The notes beneath the pieces are model-generated. The model worked only from the letters and a program-made list of their open reading frames with translations, was not told where the DNA came from and searched no databases. Below, piece after piece: positions 13,601 to 25,626 of a stretch of DNA of 64,000 bases. Position 1 is the stretch's first letter; the number at the start of each line of letters is the position of its first letter. This DNA is from Fulvia fulva (taxonomy: Eukaryota; Ascomycota; Dothideomycetes; Mycosphaerellales; Mycosphaerellaceae): positions 1,240,001 to 1,304,000 of the forward strand of contig NC_063024.1 of assembly GCF_020509005.1 (NCBI RefSeq), in the 5' to 3' direction. Both the position numbers and the translations under genes were made by a program.

Positions 13601-15476
13601 AGTTATAACGAGACTCTCCGAGGCGGTAGAGGAATACTCCCTACTCCCGGACACCTAGATAGGTACGCGCCTATAGCGATCGACGCTATCCGCGATAGAA
13701 CTTATTACCTCTTAGGTAAAGGCTATCTAGTATAAGAATAGGGACAAGGTGGCTTCCTTACTTAGCCTAGACATATCGGGAGCCTTCGACTACGTGTTAT
13801 ACCCGCGGCTACTCTATATCCTAAGGTCGAAAGGACGCCCTAAGTAGCTTATTAACTTCGTACGGTCCTACCTCCAAAACCGTAGTACGTCGATCCTAGT
13901 CGGCTAGTATAGAAGCCTATTTTAAGTAGTCTATACTAGAATCCCGTAAGGCTTAATACTAGTACCTATTCTATTCCTCTTCTTTATAGCGACGCTACTC
14001 CTAGCCCTAGAATCCTAGAACACCGCTACGAGCGGCTTCGTAGACGACACGAATATCCTAGCGTAGTCTTCCTCGACTAAGGAGAACTATAGGCTACTAG
14101 AAGAGAAGCATAAGATCTACGAGGACTAGGCTAGGAGGTATAGGGCTCGGTTTGCCCTAGAAAAGTACAATCTAATACACTTTACGCGCCGGCTACGATT
14201 CTATAATATATAAGCTTCTATCTAGATATAGGGGTATACGACTAACCCGGTAAATTAGCTTAGGATCCTCGGACTATAGGTAGGCCCGGCGCTACGGTAG
14301 AGGAAGTACGTATAGGTAATATTACGGAAAGCTAAACAGAATATAGCATTATACTAGAGGCTTACTACGTCTATATAGGACGCGGACTTCCGATAGTTAC
14401 GACTCCTATATACGGCTATTATACGGCCAGTCCTTACCTATAGTAGCTAAGTGTAGTCCTTAGGCGAGAGGGCCTACCTATCGAAGGGACTCGTCGCGCC
14501 GCTAGCGAAGATCTAAAACTAATGCCTAAGGAAGGTCACCGGGGTATACAAGTCGATACTAATAAGGATACTTAAGTACGAGACCGCTATACCGCCGATC
14601 GACCTATATATCTAGGGACTACGGACCTCCTACTTAGGCAAGTCGGTATAGTACCTAGTATAGTAGGTCATCGCTAGTATAGTCGTAAGGGCCCGCGAAT
14701 TAGTACTAGCGTATAAGGGTATTCGACCCGGAAACGAGCCGAACTACCGGGTAAGGGACGAATAGCTAGTAACACGGTAGGAAGGTAAGAAGCCGTTTAT
14801 AGAGCAACTATAGAAAGAGAGGTAGAACAACTAGGGTGTAGGGTATAGTAGACGCCCTTAGCTAGCGGGACAACCTAAGGAATAGTTAGCTACGAAATCC
14901 GCGGTTAAGCACCCCCCGAAGCTTATCTACTACCGCCTTACGAGGGTATAGAGTAGTATAGTAACCTAACTACAAAGCGAACATATCGGCCTCTAGGGGG
15001 ACCTATTATAGAGGAAGGTTCTAGGATACACAAATACTAGCTACCCCTACGGCTATCGCTCCTAGAACGTACGGCACGTACTCCTCGTCTATCCGAGTTA
15101 GTCGCTAGGAAGGGGGGAGTAGATAGTAAAGGCGAGGAACCGGACGATTAGAGCACTTCTTAACAACGCTAAGGACCTACGACGTATTACGAACTAGATA
15201 CTAGAGAAGGGCTAGCTATAATAGTACCGCCTAGTAGGAGTAGTATAGGAAGAGAGGGCACGACGTAGCGCGAGAAGACCGGCTAGGAGCGGGGGCTAAC
15301 GGGGTAGTGATATAGACTACGTACGTTTAGGGGGAAAGCTAATCTAGATAAGGAGTAGTCGGGGGCGGGAAGGGTTTTCACCTATTCGGGTTCCCCTTTA
15401 TATATAACAATAGATATATACCTATATAGGCCGGATAGGGTCCTAGAACAGGGGAATAACAAATCTATCCTACTAT
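10647..15476 (+). mobile_element. LINE C, full-length Tad1/Jockey-like retrotransposon (RIP-dead)
   Basis: A 4,830-bp non-LTR retrotransposon flanked by a 15-bp target-site duplication. ORF1 ends in CCHC zinc knuckles at about 11,520-11,700 (CFKC followed by a conserved His and Cys, then further knuckles with Cys changed to Tyr). ORF2 lies in a different frame. It holds an endonuclease with GDFN at 12,417-12,428, the reverse transcriptase from about 13,330 (KKAPGLDR) through SLDISGAFD to FVDDTN at about 14,037, and a C-terminal Cys/His region near 14,990-15,100. The catalytic FVDD is intact, but many TAG/TAA codons interrupt the frames. The 3' end is an ATCT-type tail. LINE D is a closely similar copy in opposite orientation. 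Confidence 0.92.
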
Positions 15477-15491
15477 CTATATATAAGGTAG
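15477..15491. repeat. Right target-site duplication of LINE C
   Basis: CTATATATAAGGTAG, identical to 10,632-10,646 and immediately after the LINE tail. Confidence 0.85.
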
Positions 15492-15635
15492 AGGTTCTTA
15501 GTCTCTAGGAGATAGCGTAAGTACTAATCTATAAGCTTAAGGTATGTCTTAGTTAGCTTAGTTAGATACTACGATAGTATAGATAAGGAAAAGGCGATGT
15601 TAGGCCGCGTATATATTATAGAGGGTCGTCCTTAT
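15492..15635 (-). mobile_element. Ty1/Copia reverse-transcriptase fragment, other side of LINE C
   Basis: The minus strand reads YTRPNIAFSLSILS, then YLTK and later YLRYLLETKNLYLIY, the conserved tract just after the Copia reverse-transcriptase core. It joins in sense to the RNase H half at 9,843-10,631 once LINE C and one duplication copy are removed. Upstream Copia domains (gag, protease, integrase) are not seen: sequence to the right of about 15,635 is Helitron. The junction position is approximate. Confidence 0.75.
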
Positions 15636-15925
15636 ATTACGGAAAGTAGTTTAGAAGACGGAAATGGCGAGAGTCCCGAATTATCTTGATAGGGCGGCGC
15701 TACAAGTTATAATAGTAGATAAAGTAGAGGAAAGTAAGGCTATTAAGCTCGTTAGGCCGATTAATATACTTCTCCTACGGCGTCTATCCTAGATTACGGG
15801 GCTACTCGCTATCTTTGTCGTTAGTACTAAGGTCGAGGGTAGCAGATTGTTCCGTAGGTAGTCGATAGTCGATAGTAATAACTATACGGCTACTACGCTA
15901 TAGAGGTAGGTAGTGATTTATATAT
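15636..15925 (-). mobile_element. Helitron Rep fragment, left of the chromovirus
   Basis: The minus strand reads NHYLPL, then SSRIVITIDYRLP, further on KYINRPNELNSLTF and LLNYFP with YKDDP. These follow the ERDxSxQEV motif in Helitron transposases. The preceding residues lie at 23,151 onward, on the other side of the chromovirus, and the reading frame rejoins when the 7.2-kb insertion and one ATAAC copy are removed. The PIF1-type helicase that should follow is not found to the left, where the Copia relic begins. Confidence 0.75.
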
Positions 15926-15930
15926 ATAAC
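15926..15930. repeat. Left target-site duplication of the chromovirus
   Basis: ATAAC directly before the 5' LTR; the same five bases follow the 3' LTR at 23,146-23,150. Confidence 0.85.
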
Positions 15931-16114
15931 TATTACGGGTAGCCCGCGACCCCCTACTATAGCTACGTCGGCCCGGCTAAACCGCGGACCTTCCGTATCT
16001 AGTTAGCGCTACTTAGCTTTACTTTATAACTTCGCCGCGCCTCGCGCTCCTCTTTAGTAGCTTCGTAGAATAACAACTATCTCATTCGGACCCTATAATA
16101 CGCGCGCCCTTATA
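15931..16114 (+). repeat. Chromovirus 5' LTR
   Basis: 184 bp, nearly identical to 22,962-23,145 and 32,012-32,195. Differences among the three copies are mostly C/T or G/A at RIP-type sites. The bases after it (GTTTGTTCTACTACCC) should contain the primer-binding site, which I could not assign to a tRNA. Confidence 0.92.
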
Positions 16115-16352
16115 GTTTGTTCTACTACCCTACCTAGATCGCGGATCTAGGTAAGGGACGCGTAACAATAGGAATAGACAGAACCGTAGAACTCGAGAAC
16201 GCGTAGAGTCGTATTAGAACATAGAATACGGTAAGGCGTATAGGGCGTAGATACCTAGAGAACGTAACGTAGCGACATTATTAGTAGGTAGTCGCGCGCT
16301 CGTAGATAGTCAGGATATAGGCACCGTTACGCCTCCCCCGAACCTAGATAAT

Positions 16353-18480
16353 ATGACTTTATAAATAGCGAACGGCGGCATACTACCGCTACCTAAGCCT
16401 AAGGCCAAAAGCAAGTAGCGTATATCTCTTTTCCCCGACCTCTCCTCTTTCCCTTAGAGTTAGATATAGGACGATAACCGGCGGGTTATAGTAGCCACCG
16501 GTGTCGCGCTATAATAAGAGATTAATAAAGCTTACTAGAAGGCCTTCGAGCGAGAAGAAGGTAGTAAGATTGACTTTATAGAACTGTTCGAGTTTAAGCT
16601 CGAAGAGAACCTAGGCGGCGATCTAGAGGAGGTATATCTATTACTCGACGAGGCAGAACACATTCTCGTATCCGAATACTAGAATGTCACCCTAGATAAC
16701 CTTACGACCCTTATATCCTAACACCCGAAGACTACCTACGACTTCGTGCTATAAGTAGTCAACACGGCGATTACTAAGGGTAGACAACTCGATATAATAG
16801 AGCGAGCTAACGACCTCTAGAACACCTAGTACACTACGCTATACACCGAATACGACCGCATCTATAAGATGCTACGAAGTGAAGAGCTTGTTATATAGAA
16901 AATGGTAGCAGATCTTAAGAGTAAGAAGGATTACGACCTAGCTAAGTTATAAGAGCTAGAGAAGAAATATAAGGAAGCTAATAACCTATATAAGCAGTTT
17001 AGCGAGATCTACGAGAAGGAGAAGAAGAAGGCACAAGATACTAAGGTGAAGAACTAGGCCCTATAACAAGAAGTCGATGACCTAAAGGCTCGGCTTAAGG
17101 TAGGAGACACTATATAGAACGGAGGTAGGGGCCGCTTAGGCCGCCGACCCTCTCGTTCCCGCCTACGCGAGACCTTACTCGAGTAGCTATTACGTAGGTA
17201 TCGCGAAGCTACTAGTAGAGGTAGCGGTGACGGTAGTAGTAATAATGATAGAGACGACTATAACCGTAGTAATAATAGCCGAGGACGTAATAACGACCGT
17301 CCGCGACTAGGACCTAATAATAGTCGTGACTCGAGAATACGTAATACCTGTACCTAGACACTACTAGTTGACCTTCTAGAACGTCTCTTTACTATTGACC
17401 GTACCCTTACTCGCGGCATAGAGATCGGTAAGGGTGTGCCTAACCCTAAGTACTTTAAGAACGATAATAACCCTAATTTCGATAGCTAGTATAGCAGTGT
17501 TCTCCTAAAGCTAACTATAGTAACCTTCCGTACTAAGGTAGATAGTCTACGCTTCGTATATAGGTAGACGTAAGGTGATCCTTAGCAAAGTATTAAGCCG
17601 AGGATCCCTATGCCTAGACAGTAGTCCTTTAATGAGTTTCAGACTAGAGAAGAGTTATTAGATTAGATAATACGCTAATATAGTATACGTAATAAAGGAA
17701 CTAAGGCTATAGTTAATATTGCTACCTATAAGCAAGAACAAGGCGAAACCTTTATAGCCTTCTATATACGCTACTCGAAGTTACGCGCCTAGATGTTATA
17801 GACCGATAAGACTAAGCTTATACTATTCCGTAACCGACTAAACCGTAAGTACTTTATTAAGACCTTCGGCGACCGCGAAGTCGACCGCCGCCTAGATAGT
17901 ATATAAGATGTTATCGAGGAGTGTACCGTACTAGACGAGAGCTTCTACGAGACAGATCGACTATACCCGTAGAAGGAGCGCCCCCGTAGTAATAGTAACT
18001 CGAACGATAATAGCGGCTAGAATAACTAGAATAACGGTAACGTAGTTACTAGTACCGCTACCGGTATAGTAGGTGCCTTAGTATAGCGCCTACTATAGTA
18101 CGCTAGTACTAAGAAGAAGGAGGATCTACCGACATATCTATAGAACCTACCTACGCTTAACCGTAAGTAGCGCGAAGACCTTAAGAAGTAGGGTAAGTAC
18201 TACCGCTACCGTATAGGTTCTTACGTATCGACTAACCCTAAATGCCTAATATATAGGTACGATAGCGACTATCGCCTACCGCGTCTACGTAATACTACGC
18301 CGAATCCGAACGCGAACCTTAGTTCTCTAGCCGCCGATCCGTAGTAGGGAAATAGTACGACCGCTACCTAAGCGTAGTAGATAGCGGTCACCCGAACTTC
18401 CTAGGACAGAAAGAGCATAAGATTAAGAGACACGGAATATAAGAGACGGTAATAGACTATAGTAAGGAGCTTAAGATATC
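16353..18480 (+). pseudogene. Chromovirus gag (RIP-dead)
   Basis: From the ATG at 16,353 one frame runs through many TAG/TAA codons. It reads as an acidic, helical and coiled-coil-rich capsid-type protein (for example KELEKKYKEANNLYKQF-like sequence near 16,960-17,000), then an Arg/Ser/Asn-rich linker (about 17,130-17,340) and a retrotransposon gag core near 17,600-17,960. A possible zinc knuckle near 18,190-18,240 has Tyr in place of expected Cys/His, again consistent with RIP. The 3' boundary is approximate because all stops are induced. Pol lies in another frame (minus one relative to gag). Confidence 0.75.
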
Positions 18481-18499
18481 GGTATACGTACTAGATAAA

Positions 18500-21400
18500 T
18501 AATAGCTAGCTATACACCCTTACATATTATTACCCGTAATAATATAATATAGAAAGGCTCGAGGCCTTATAGATTCTACTTCTACCTCTCTCTTTCTTAA
18601 CTAGAAATTCATACGCAAATATATAATACCCCTGATCCCTTTGACGCAAAGCCGACGACTAATACTAGGAGATAGAACGGCCACTATACGGTAGATTATA
18701 TACGCGGCCCTTATAGACGTAGTTATCGGCGATTATTACGAGTAAATATTATACTACGTCACCGACCTCGAATATAACATCGTCTTTAGCCTACCGTAGC
18801 TTATAGCGCACAACCTAAACATCTTCTAGGAGATAGGCGAGGTGGCGTTTAGATCGGATTACTACTTTGGTCACTATCTATAGAATAAGACATCGATAAT
18901 AGTATAATCCCTAAACTATCGCGAGAAGAAGAAGTAGGCACTAGTACGGTACGGACTAGAGCCCTTTACTAGAGAAGTAGCGAGCTTTATAGCAGGAGGG
19001 GCGGAGCTGAACGTCTTATTATATAACCTAGAAGACATAGACGATAAAGAAGTAGACTACTAGGGCGTTTCTTAACGCGCGTAGGGAATGTACGCGCACC
19101 GGCCTAGGGCTAAGTACTTCTACATTATACCTACTAGGCGTAAGAGTAACGACGGAGAGCTTAAGCTAAGTGTAATGGCTACTAATAATCTTGACTAATT
19201 CTTGAACAAGCAGTTTAATTACAACCCGAAGGAGAAGTTACCGCCGATATACTACGATATTACGGACGCTTTCTTAGCTAAGGATTATAAAGGACTCCTA
19301 CCTTACCGACTAGTCGTAGATTATAAGATTTATATTAAGCCTAATAGTCTATAAGAGCTACTATACCGCAAGCCCTACGGCCTAGCTAAGAAGGAGAACG
19401 AGGTAGTCAAGAAATAGCTAGACGAGTAAACATCTAAAGGGAAGGTACGGAAAGTAGGGCAAAAGACGAGCTAGTCTCCTATACTAGTACTAGTAGTCCG
19501 TAAGCCTAGAGGTAGGCTACGTGTTTATATCGACTATAGAGGATTAAATACAATTACTATTAAGAACCGGTATCCGATTCCCTTAATATAAGAGACGCTT
19601 AACCGTATATACGGCAAGAAGTACTTTACGAAGCTAGACATTATAGTAGCCTTTAACAAGTTACGGATAGCTAAAGGGCACGAGTAGTTAACGGCGTTTA
19701 CGATACGATACGGTATCTACGAGTGTCTAGTACTGCTATTCGGCTTATATAACGGACTAGTATCGTTCTAATTATATATTAACAAGGTCTTATAAGAACA
19801 CCTAGATGACTTTGTGTCGGCCTACCTAGATAACGTACTTATCTTTAGTAACACCTTAGAGGAGCACCTTAAACACGTACGGAAGGTTCTTACTAAGCTA
19901 CGCGATATAGGACTTATAGTAGACATCGACAAAAGCGAATTCTACTAATAGAAGGTAAGGTATCTTAGGCTAATTATAACCCCTAACGGCATCGAGATAG
20001 ACCCCGAGAAACTCGAATGTATTTAGACATAGGAAGCTCCTAAGAACCTAAAGGATGTCTAGGCCTTCCTTAGATTTACTAACTTCTATAGGCGGTTTAT
20101 CGAAGCATTTTCGCGTATAGCTACTCCTCTTATAAACCTGACCAAGTCGGACGGACTAAGCAATCATAAGAACAGAAGGATTTAATAGTCACTAGATTGC
20201 TAACGAGCCTTTAACAATTTGAAAGCTACGTTTAGTAAAGCCGGCATGCTCGCACATTATATGCTAGGTAGGGAAACGGTAGTAGAGACAGATTCTTCAG
20301 ATTTTATAAACGCCGGCGTACTTTCGTAGTATAACGAGAAGGGTATACTACATCCTATAGCCTTCTACTCGAAGAAGTTAAGTCTATAGGAGTGTAATTA
20401 TAAAATCTATAACAAGGAACTGTTAGCTATTATTAAGGCTTTTAAGGAATAGAGACCCGAGCTCGCCTACGAAGTAGATAATAAGGACTTATAGCTAGTC
20501 AAGATTTATACCGACTATAAGAACCTAGAATACTTTATAAAGACAAAGTAGCTAAATCAGCGACAAGCGCGTTAGGCTAAGTTCTTATTATAGTTCAACT
20601 TTAAGATAATATACCGTCTAGGACTTTAAGGTATAAAGCTAGACAGCCTAACGAGACGTAGCTAGGACCTTCTATAGGGGGTGAACGACCCTCGGAACTA
20701 GCATTAGTATTAGACATTACTGCCTCCTAAGCGATTCCTTAAGATCGCCTCACTATAGGCAATAGTAGAAGATACGCCGGAAGAAGAGGAACTAGTATAG
20801 CTAGACCCTAAAGCTAAAGAGTTTATACCTATAGAACGAGATACGCCTACTAAATAACCGGCGACGCGTAAAAGTTAACGGGAAGCCGAACTCGAGTATC
20901 GAATGTCGACGGCGTACGTATCCGATAACGAGCTTAAGACCGCGATTAAGGACCTATAGAAAGACCGTACTCCTATACTGCTATAGAGAGCGAAGATTTA
21001 CCTAGTATACTATAAAGTAGATAGCGACCTACTATATATTCGAAATCAATACGACGGCTAGAGCTTATAGGTACTAAATGACTAAGCCTTATAGACTAGG
21101 ATAATTAAGATAGACTATAACGCTCTAGTAGTAGGCTATCTAGGACGAGCTCGTACTTATAAACTCGTAGTACGTAAATTCTACTAGCCTAGATTAGCGA
21201 GATCCGTATATAGATATACCGCGAATTACCGTACCTACCGTATAACAAAATCTCTATACTCCTAGCTACTAGGATTATTATAGCCACTTCCTATTCTAGA
21301 TCGGCCTTAGAAACATATTGTAGTCGACTTCGTTATCGGACTCCTAGATAGTACTCTTAACGGTATAGTCTATAATAACATTATGACCGTTACTAATAGG

Positions 21401-22900
21401 CTTACTAAGGAAGTCGAGCTGATCCCTATTAGCGTAATAATAGCACAGAATGCGGTAAGGCTTTTCCTTAAACATATGTTCTGTCGGCGCGGGTTTCCTA
21501 ATACTATTATATCAGACCGTAGCAAGTAGTAGGTTACTACCTTCTAGAAGAAGCACTATAAGATACTCCGTACAAATCGTAAGCTAAGTTCTTCGTATTA
21601 CCTAGAAACTAATAGACAGTTAGAACGTACTAACTAGGCGATAGAACAGTATCTTCGTATATTTACTAATAAGGTATAGGATGACTAGGCTGAATAGCTA
21701 TACCTTGCTTAGTTCGCGATCAACAATTACCTATCTAAGACTACTAGTATATCGCCGTTCTACGCTACCTTAGGCTACAACCCTAAGTTTATAGAGCGAG
21801 TTGACCTAAACGCTAGAAAGGAGGGAGGACTAACTACTCTCTAGCGACTAGATACGCGATTAGTAGAAACCTTTATACGTCGAATTTACGAGCTTTATAA
21901 GCACCTTTAAGAGAATATACGAATGTTATAAGCTCTCTAAGTAGAAGTAGCAAACCGCTACCGAAGCATTCCTCTAGACTATAAGGTAGGTAATTAGGTA
22001 TATCTTAGCACTAAGAACATCCGTACGACTCGACTATCTAAGAAGCTAGATAGGAAATATACCGGCCCTTACTAGATTACGGAAGTCATACCGGCTAGAC
22101 TCTCTTATCGAATAAAACTATTAGACGCTCTAGTAGGACTTAATAACTGCTTCTATACCTCACTACTATAACGAGCCGACCACCCCGATTTCCTACTACT
22201 TAAAGGGTAGTATTAGCGCCGCTACTACCGATAACTATCGAACCTAATACTACCGAGGCTAATATAGTAGCCGATATAGTAGTAGCACCTACGTATATAT
22301 ACAAGGTAGGAAAGATCCTTAATATATACACCCGTAAGCGGGCAGGTAAGGTGAAGAAGGGGCATAAGCGTAAGGTAGATATATAGTATAAGGTGAAATA
22401 GGCTAGATATTAGAACGAGGAGGATAGTAAGACCTAGCAACCTATAGAGGACATACTTAAACACGCGGCCGCCGCTATTATAGACTTTTACTATAACCGG
22501 CCGGAGTTGTCTACGCCTATAGGCTTCGTAGCTCTATCTAACTAGTCCCTACTAGCTACTAAGGTGCTCGGGCTCAACACGATTAGGGTTATTCCGAAAG
22601 ACACCGTTACGAATAAGTCGCCTCGAGCCTTACCTCTAATAGAATCTACTCCGTATATGTTTGATACTCGAGTAGAGCCTATAGAGCCTATAATAATACC
22701 TAACTTTAGTTATAAGGATTATACGCGAGTGCTAGCCGAAGACAGACGCAGGTCTAGGGTAAGCTAGCTAACTAGGCAATATGTTTCTCGAAGGAAGCCG
22801 GTCGAGGATAGTCTTAATAGAGCGAATGCGATGTTATCGGATAACGACAGGGCACTAGAGGATGATTAGGCGTTCGCGCGATTATAGAGCTCGATAGGTA
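18500..22900 (+). pseudogene. Chromovirus pol: PR-RT-RH-IN-chromodomain (RIP-dead)
   Basis: The aspartic protease starts near 18,572 with a DSTST-like active site. The reverse transcriptase (about 19,470-20,050) has [18 protein letters not shown] and YLDNVLIFS; the last shows Asp to Asn at the catalytic pair (19,823-19,834). RNase H starts near 20,285 (ETDSSDF). Integrase has VVDFVIGLLDS (about 21,320), the second Asp in IISDRSK and ETNRQLERTN. A GPY motif lies near 22,065. The frame is continuous from 18,572 to at least 22,200, then shifts, and the chromodomain (about 22,300-22,480, VGKILNIYTRKR through QPIEDIL) is read one frame over. About 150 further codons follow it. Confidence 0.9.
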
Positions 22901-22961
22901 AGTGGCCTTATAAGGTAGATAACGCTTAGAGGACTAAGGCGTGTTTTAGGAGGGGGGATAC

Positions 22962-23145
22962 TATTACGGGTAGCCCGCGACCCCCTACTATAGCTACGTC
23001 GGCCCGGCTGAACCGCGGACCTTCCGTATCGGGTTAGCGCGGCTTAGCTTTGCTTTATAACTTCGCCGCGCCTCGCGCTCCTCTTTCGTAGCTTCGTAGA
23101 ATAACAACTATCTCGTTCGGACCCTATAATACGCGCGCCCTTATA
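22962..23145 (+). repeat. Chromovirus 3' LTR
   Basis: 184 bp, preceded by a purine-rich tract at about 22,949-22,960 and followed directly by the ATAAC duplication. It retains a few bases (GGTTAGCGCGGCTTAG) that the 5' LTR has mutated. Confidence 0.92.
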
Positions 23146-23150
23146 ATAAC
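23146..23150. repeat. Right target-site duplication of the chromovirus
   Basis: ATAAC, identical to 15,926-15,930. Confidence 0.85.
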
Positions 23151-25250
23151 CTCTTACGTAGACTAGTCGCGCTTACTAACGAGCTTGTTTATCGTCTTTA
23201 CTACTAACAATAGGAATGGCTTATTACTACTAATACGTAGTAACACCTCCTTTATAATATCCTAATAGGCTTAGGTCTTCTTCTCCGCCTTACTATAGTA
23301 CTTAGCAATATATTCTATTATAGTATAAGCGGTCGTATATAGAGTAATATCCGTATTAGCCTACTAGGTAAGTAAGACGAGACGATAGTAATGATTTAGA
23401 ACCGTATCGTTATATACGGTAATAAATATATAGTAGCGGGGATTATGCTCCTTTAATATAACTACTTCTAGTCGCTTATTATTACGAGGGAAATAGAAGC
23501 GACACTCTACTAGGTTGCCCTCCTTACCTTCTCGACGCTTCTAATAGTAGGCGTTATAAGTATACTTCTACGCGCGATTAATAATATCTAAAAGAGATGA
23601 TAGGGTGTTTATAAGATTAGACCTAGGTACTTATAGTACGCTATTCTTAGTCTTAGTAAATTAGTAGTAGGGTTCTAGATTAAGGGCGGTAACATACTTG
23701 CCCTAGAAGGCGGTAAACTCCTTCGCCTATTTAGGATCGTTAATAGTAATAGACATTATCGGGTAGGCTATCCTATCTTTAGTAGACTCCTAATTAATCT
23801 AAACGAAGAAGTAGGTATACGTACTTCTACGGCCTTGCTACTCGTAGCGATACTACTAGTCCTTAAGGTTAAACTTCTTCTTTAATATCTTAAGGAAGGC
23901 TATAAAGCGGTACTCGAAATATAGGGTAGTAATATAAAGATTTTCCCGGACGGTACGCTTAGCTAGGCGTATACGAGTAACGCCCTCGGCTTGCTTCTCT
24001 TCCTCGTAATCAGACATTAACCGTATAATAGAATCCTACTAATAGTTAGCGGCGGAACACGTTATAAAGAGGTTAGGCTTACTAAGTACTTATACGTAAG
24101 CTTTAAGATTGCGTCGATGTCCGTTCTAGAAAGGTTATATACCTAGTAGGTTACTACTCTAGTAAGTAATAGCGCTAATAAGTACCTAAGCCTCGCGGTT
24201 GTTCTTACTAGCGCTAAGGGCGGCCTTAATATCCTCTACTATAACTTCCGTAGTACGCCCGGCCTAGGATTTATTAATAAAGAATAACGAGTAGCTACGA
24301 ACCTTCTACTATATAAGCTAATTATATATAAAGAACGGAAAGCGTAGGTAAGATACGAAGCGATAGTCTTTGTACTATATTAAGTGATTAATGTATTTAT
24401 AGTACTTAACCGATCTCTTACGAGACTAATTATAGCTAGCTTTACCGTAGAGAAATAGGGTAGGGAACGCTATTAGTATAATATCAACTAACTTGTCCTA
24501 CTTAGAGATAGGGATCTTATCTATATTAGGGACTAATAGCTAAGGGTATGCTACTAGCTATTAGATATTACGAGCATTATCGGGGTAGAAGACGTTAGGC
24601 TCGTTATTATTAGATTTGCTAGCGTTCACGCGACGACGAGTTAGGCTCTAGTCTAGAGTATCGTCCTATATCCGGTCGCTAGCAAGTTTATTACTACGAT
24701 TCTTACGCTAGTAACGCTTCGTAGGGCGATTATAAAGTTTCTATATCGTACGCTTATCTAGGTAAAGCACTAGAACACTAATGCTTTTATTATTATACTT
24801 AATGTCCTCTTCCGTAGTATACTTAGGCTAAGTATCGCCCTTACGTATATTAAGCCTACGATCTACTAGGGTATAGGTGTCTTACTTGAGTATAGTCGAC
24901 ACGTTACTACTATCGTCTATATTACTATAAGTCCTAGGCAATTACGAGAGAGTAACTAGGTCGATAAGTACCTAACGATATAACTCGTTATACTCCTTAA
25001 GCTAGTTAAGCTAAGCCTTAACCCGGCTACGACGGACAAACATCTCCTTCGTAAACTACTACGCCTAACGATAGTCTTCTAGAAGGGGCTAGCTATCTTT
25101 GCTAGTCTTAGTAGCTAGCTTAAGAAGGACGACGTCTATATCGCTTAGTTATAGTAGTAGCTTACGGTAGACCTTTATAGTGTCTTTAAGGAAGTTAGCG
25201 ATATAACTAGAGAAGTAATACTACTTACTACGAATAGTATATATATATAT
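23151..25250 (-). mobile_element. Helitron Rep/Helitron-like N domain (RIP-dead)
   Basis: Read on minus and through induced stops, this is the replication-initiator half of a fungal Helitron. From 5' to 3' it has a Helitron N region with LFITCSAANYQ (near 24,060), RLMSDYEEE, then RYEQQGRRSTYTYFFV (about 23,800-23,850), where the HUH histidines are now Tyr. After that come NLVECRFYFPRNNKRLE (near 23,500), an ANTDITLYTTAYTIIEYIAKY stretch and KRDxST-EV at the chromovirus junction. The rest of the motif resumes at 15,925. The Helitron was present before the chromovirus inserted. The 5' end near 25,250 is approximate. Confidence 0.85.
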
Positions 25251-25626
25251 ATTGTTGAGAACATATAGGCCGTAGGTCAAGTATATAGGTATAGGTGTGT
25301 TATATAACTAGATTATGTAACTAGGGTTTACTAGCCTATAGGCTAGTAAATATCCGGACACCTAGTATCTACTTATACTAATACTAGCGATACTATATAT
25401 AGATATACGCTATCCTATTAGGTCCTTCTTTGTCTTTTGTATAATCCGCCGTCTTCTACTACTACGTAACTCGTATCTATTTAATATATATAATAACGTA
25501 TACCTAAGTACTTAGAATCTCTTCGATTTAGGATAGTTCTAGTAAATTAGGCTTAGTTATTAGATCTATATTGTTCTCGGCTAAATAGAACCGTAGAGCT
25601 CTAAGTAGACGATTGTCGTCCTTTAT
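25251..25626. other. Unassigned stretch with an LTR-like start
   Basis: From 25,253 the sequence starts TGTTGAGAACATATAGG, a start often seen in Copia-type LTRs, but I find no second copy in the window. No protein can be read. It lies between the Helitron Rep gene and the 3' tail of LINE D. Confidence 0.35.

Larger units (their letters stand above)
15931..23145 (+). mobile_element. Complete Ty3/Gypsy chromovirus (7,215 bp), RIP-dead
   Basis: Two 184-bp LTRs bound gag and pol in the order protease, reverse transcriptase, RNase H, integrase, chromodomain, which is the chromovirus layout. The LTRs begin TATTACGGG and end CCTTATA; the solo copy at 32,012 still begins TGTCACGGG, so the TG start was lost by TpG to TpA. 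A polypurine tract (GGAGGGGGGATA) directly precedes the 3' LTR. ATAAC duplications flank the element. It was inserted into the Helitron Rep gene in the opposite orientation. Stops in gag and pol and several catalytic substitutions make it inactive. Confidence 0.93.

Noticed and set aside
25253..25626. Copia LTR starting TGTTGAGAACATA
   Set aside because: No second copy in the window and no matching end or target duplication could be shown.
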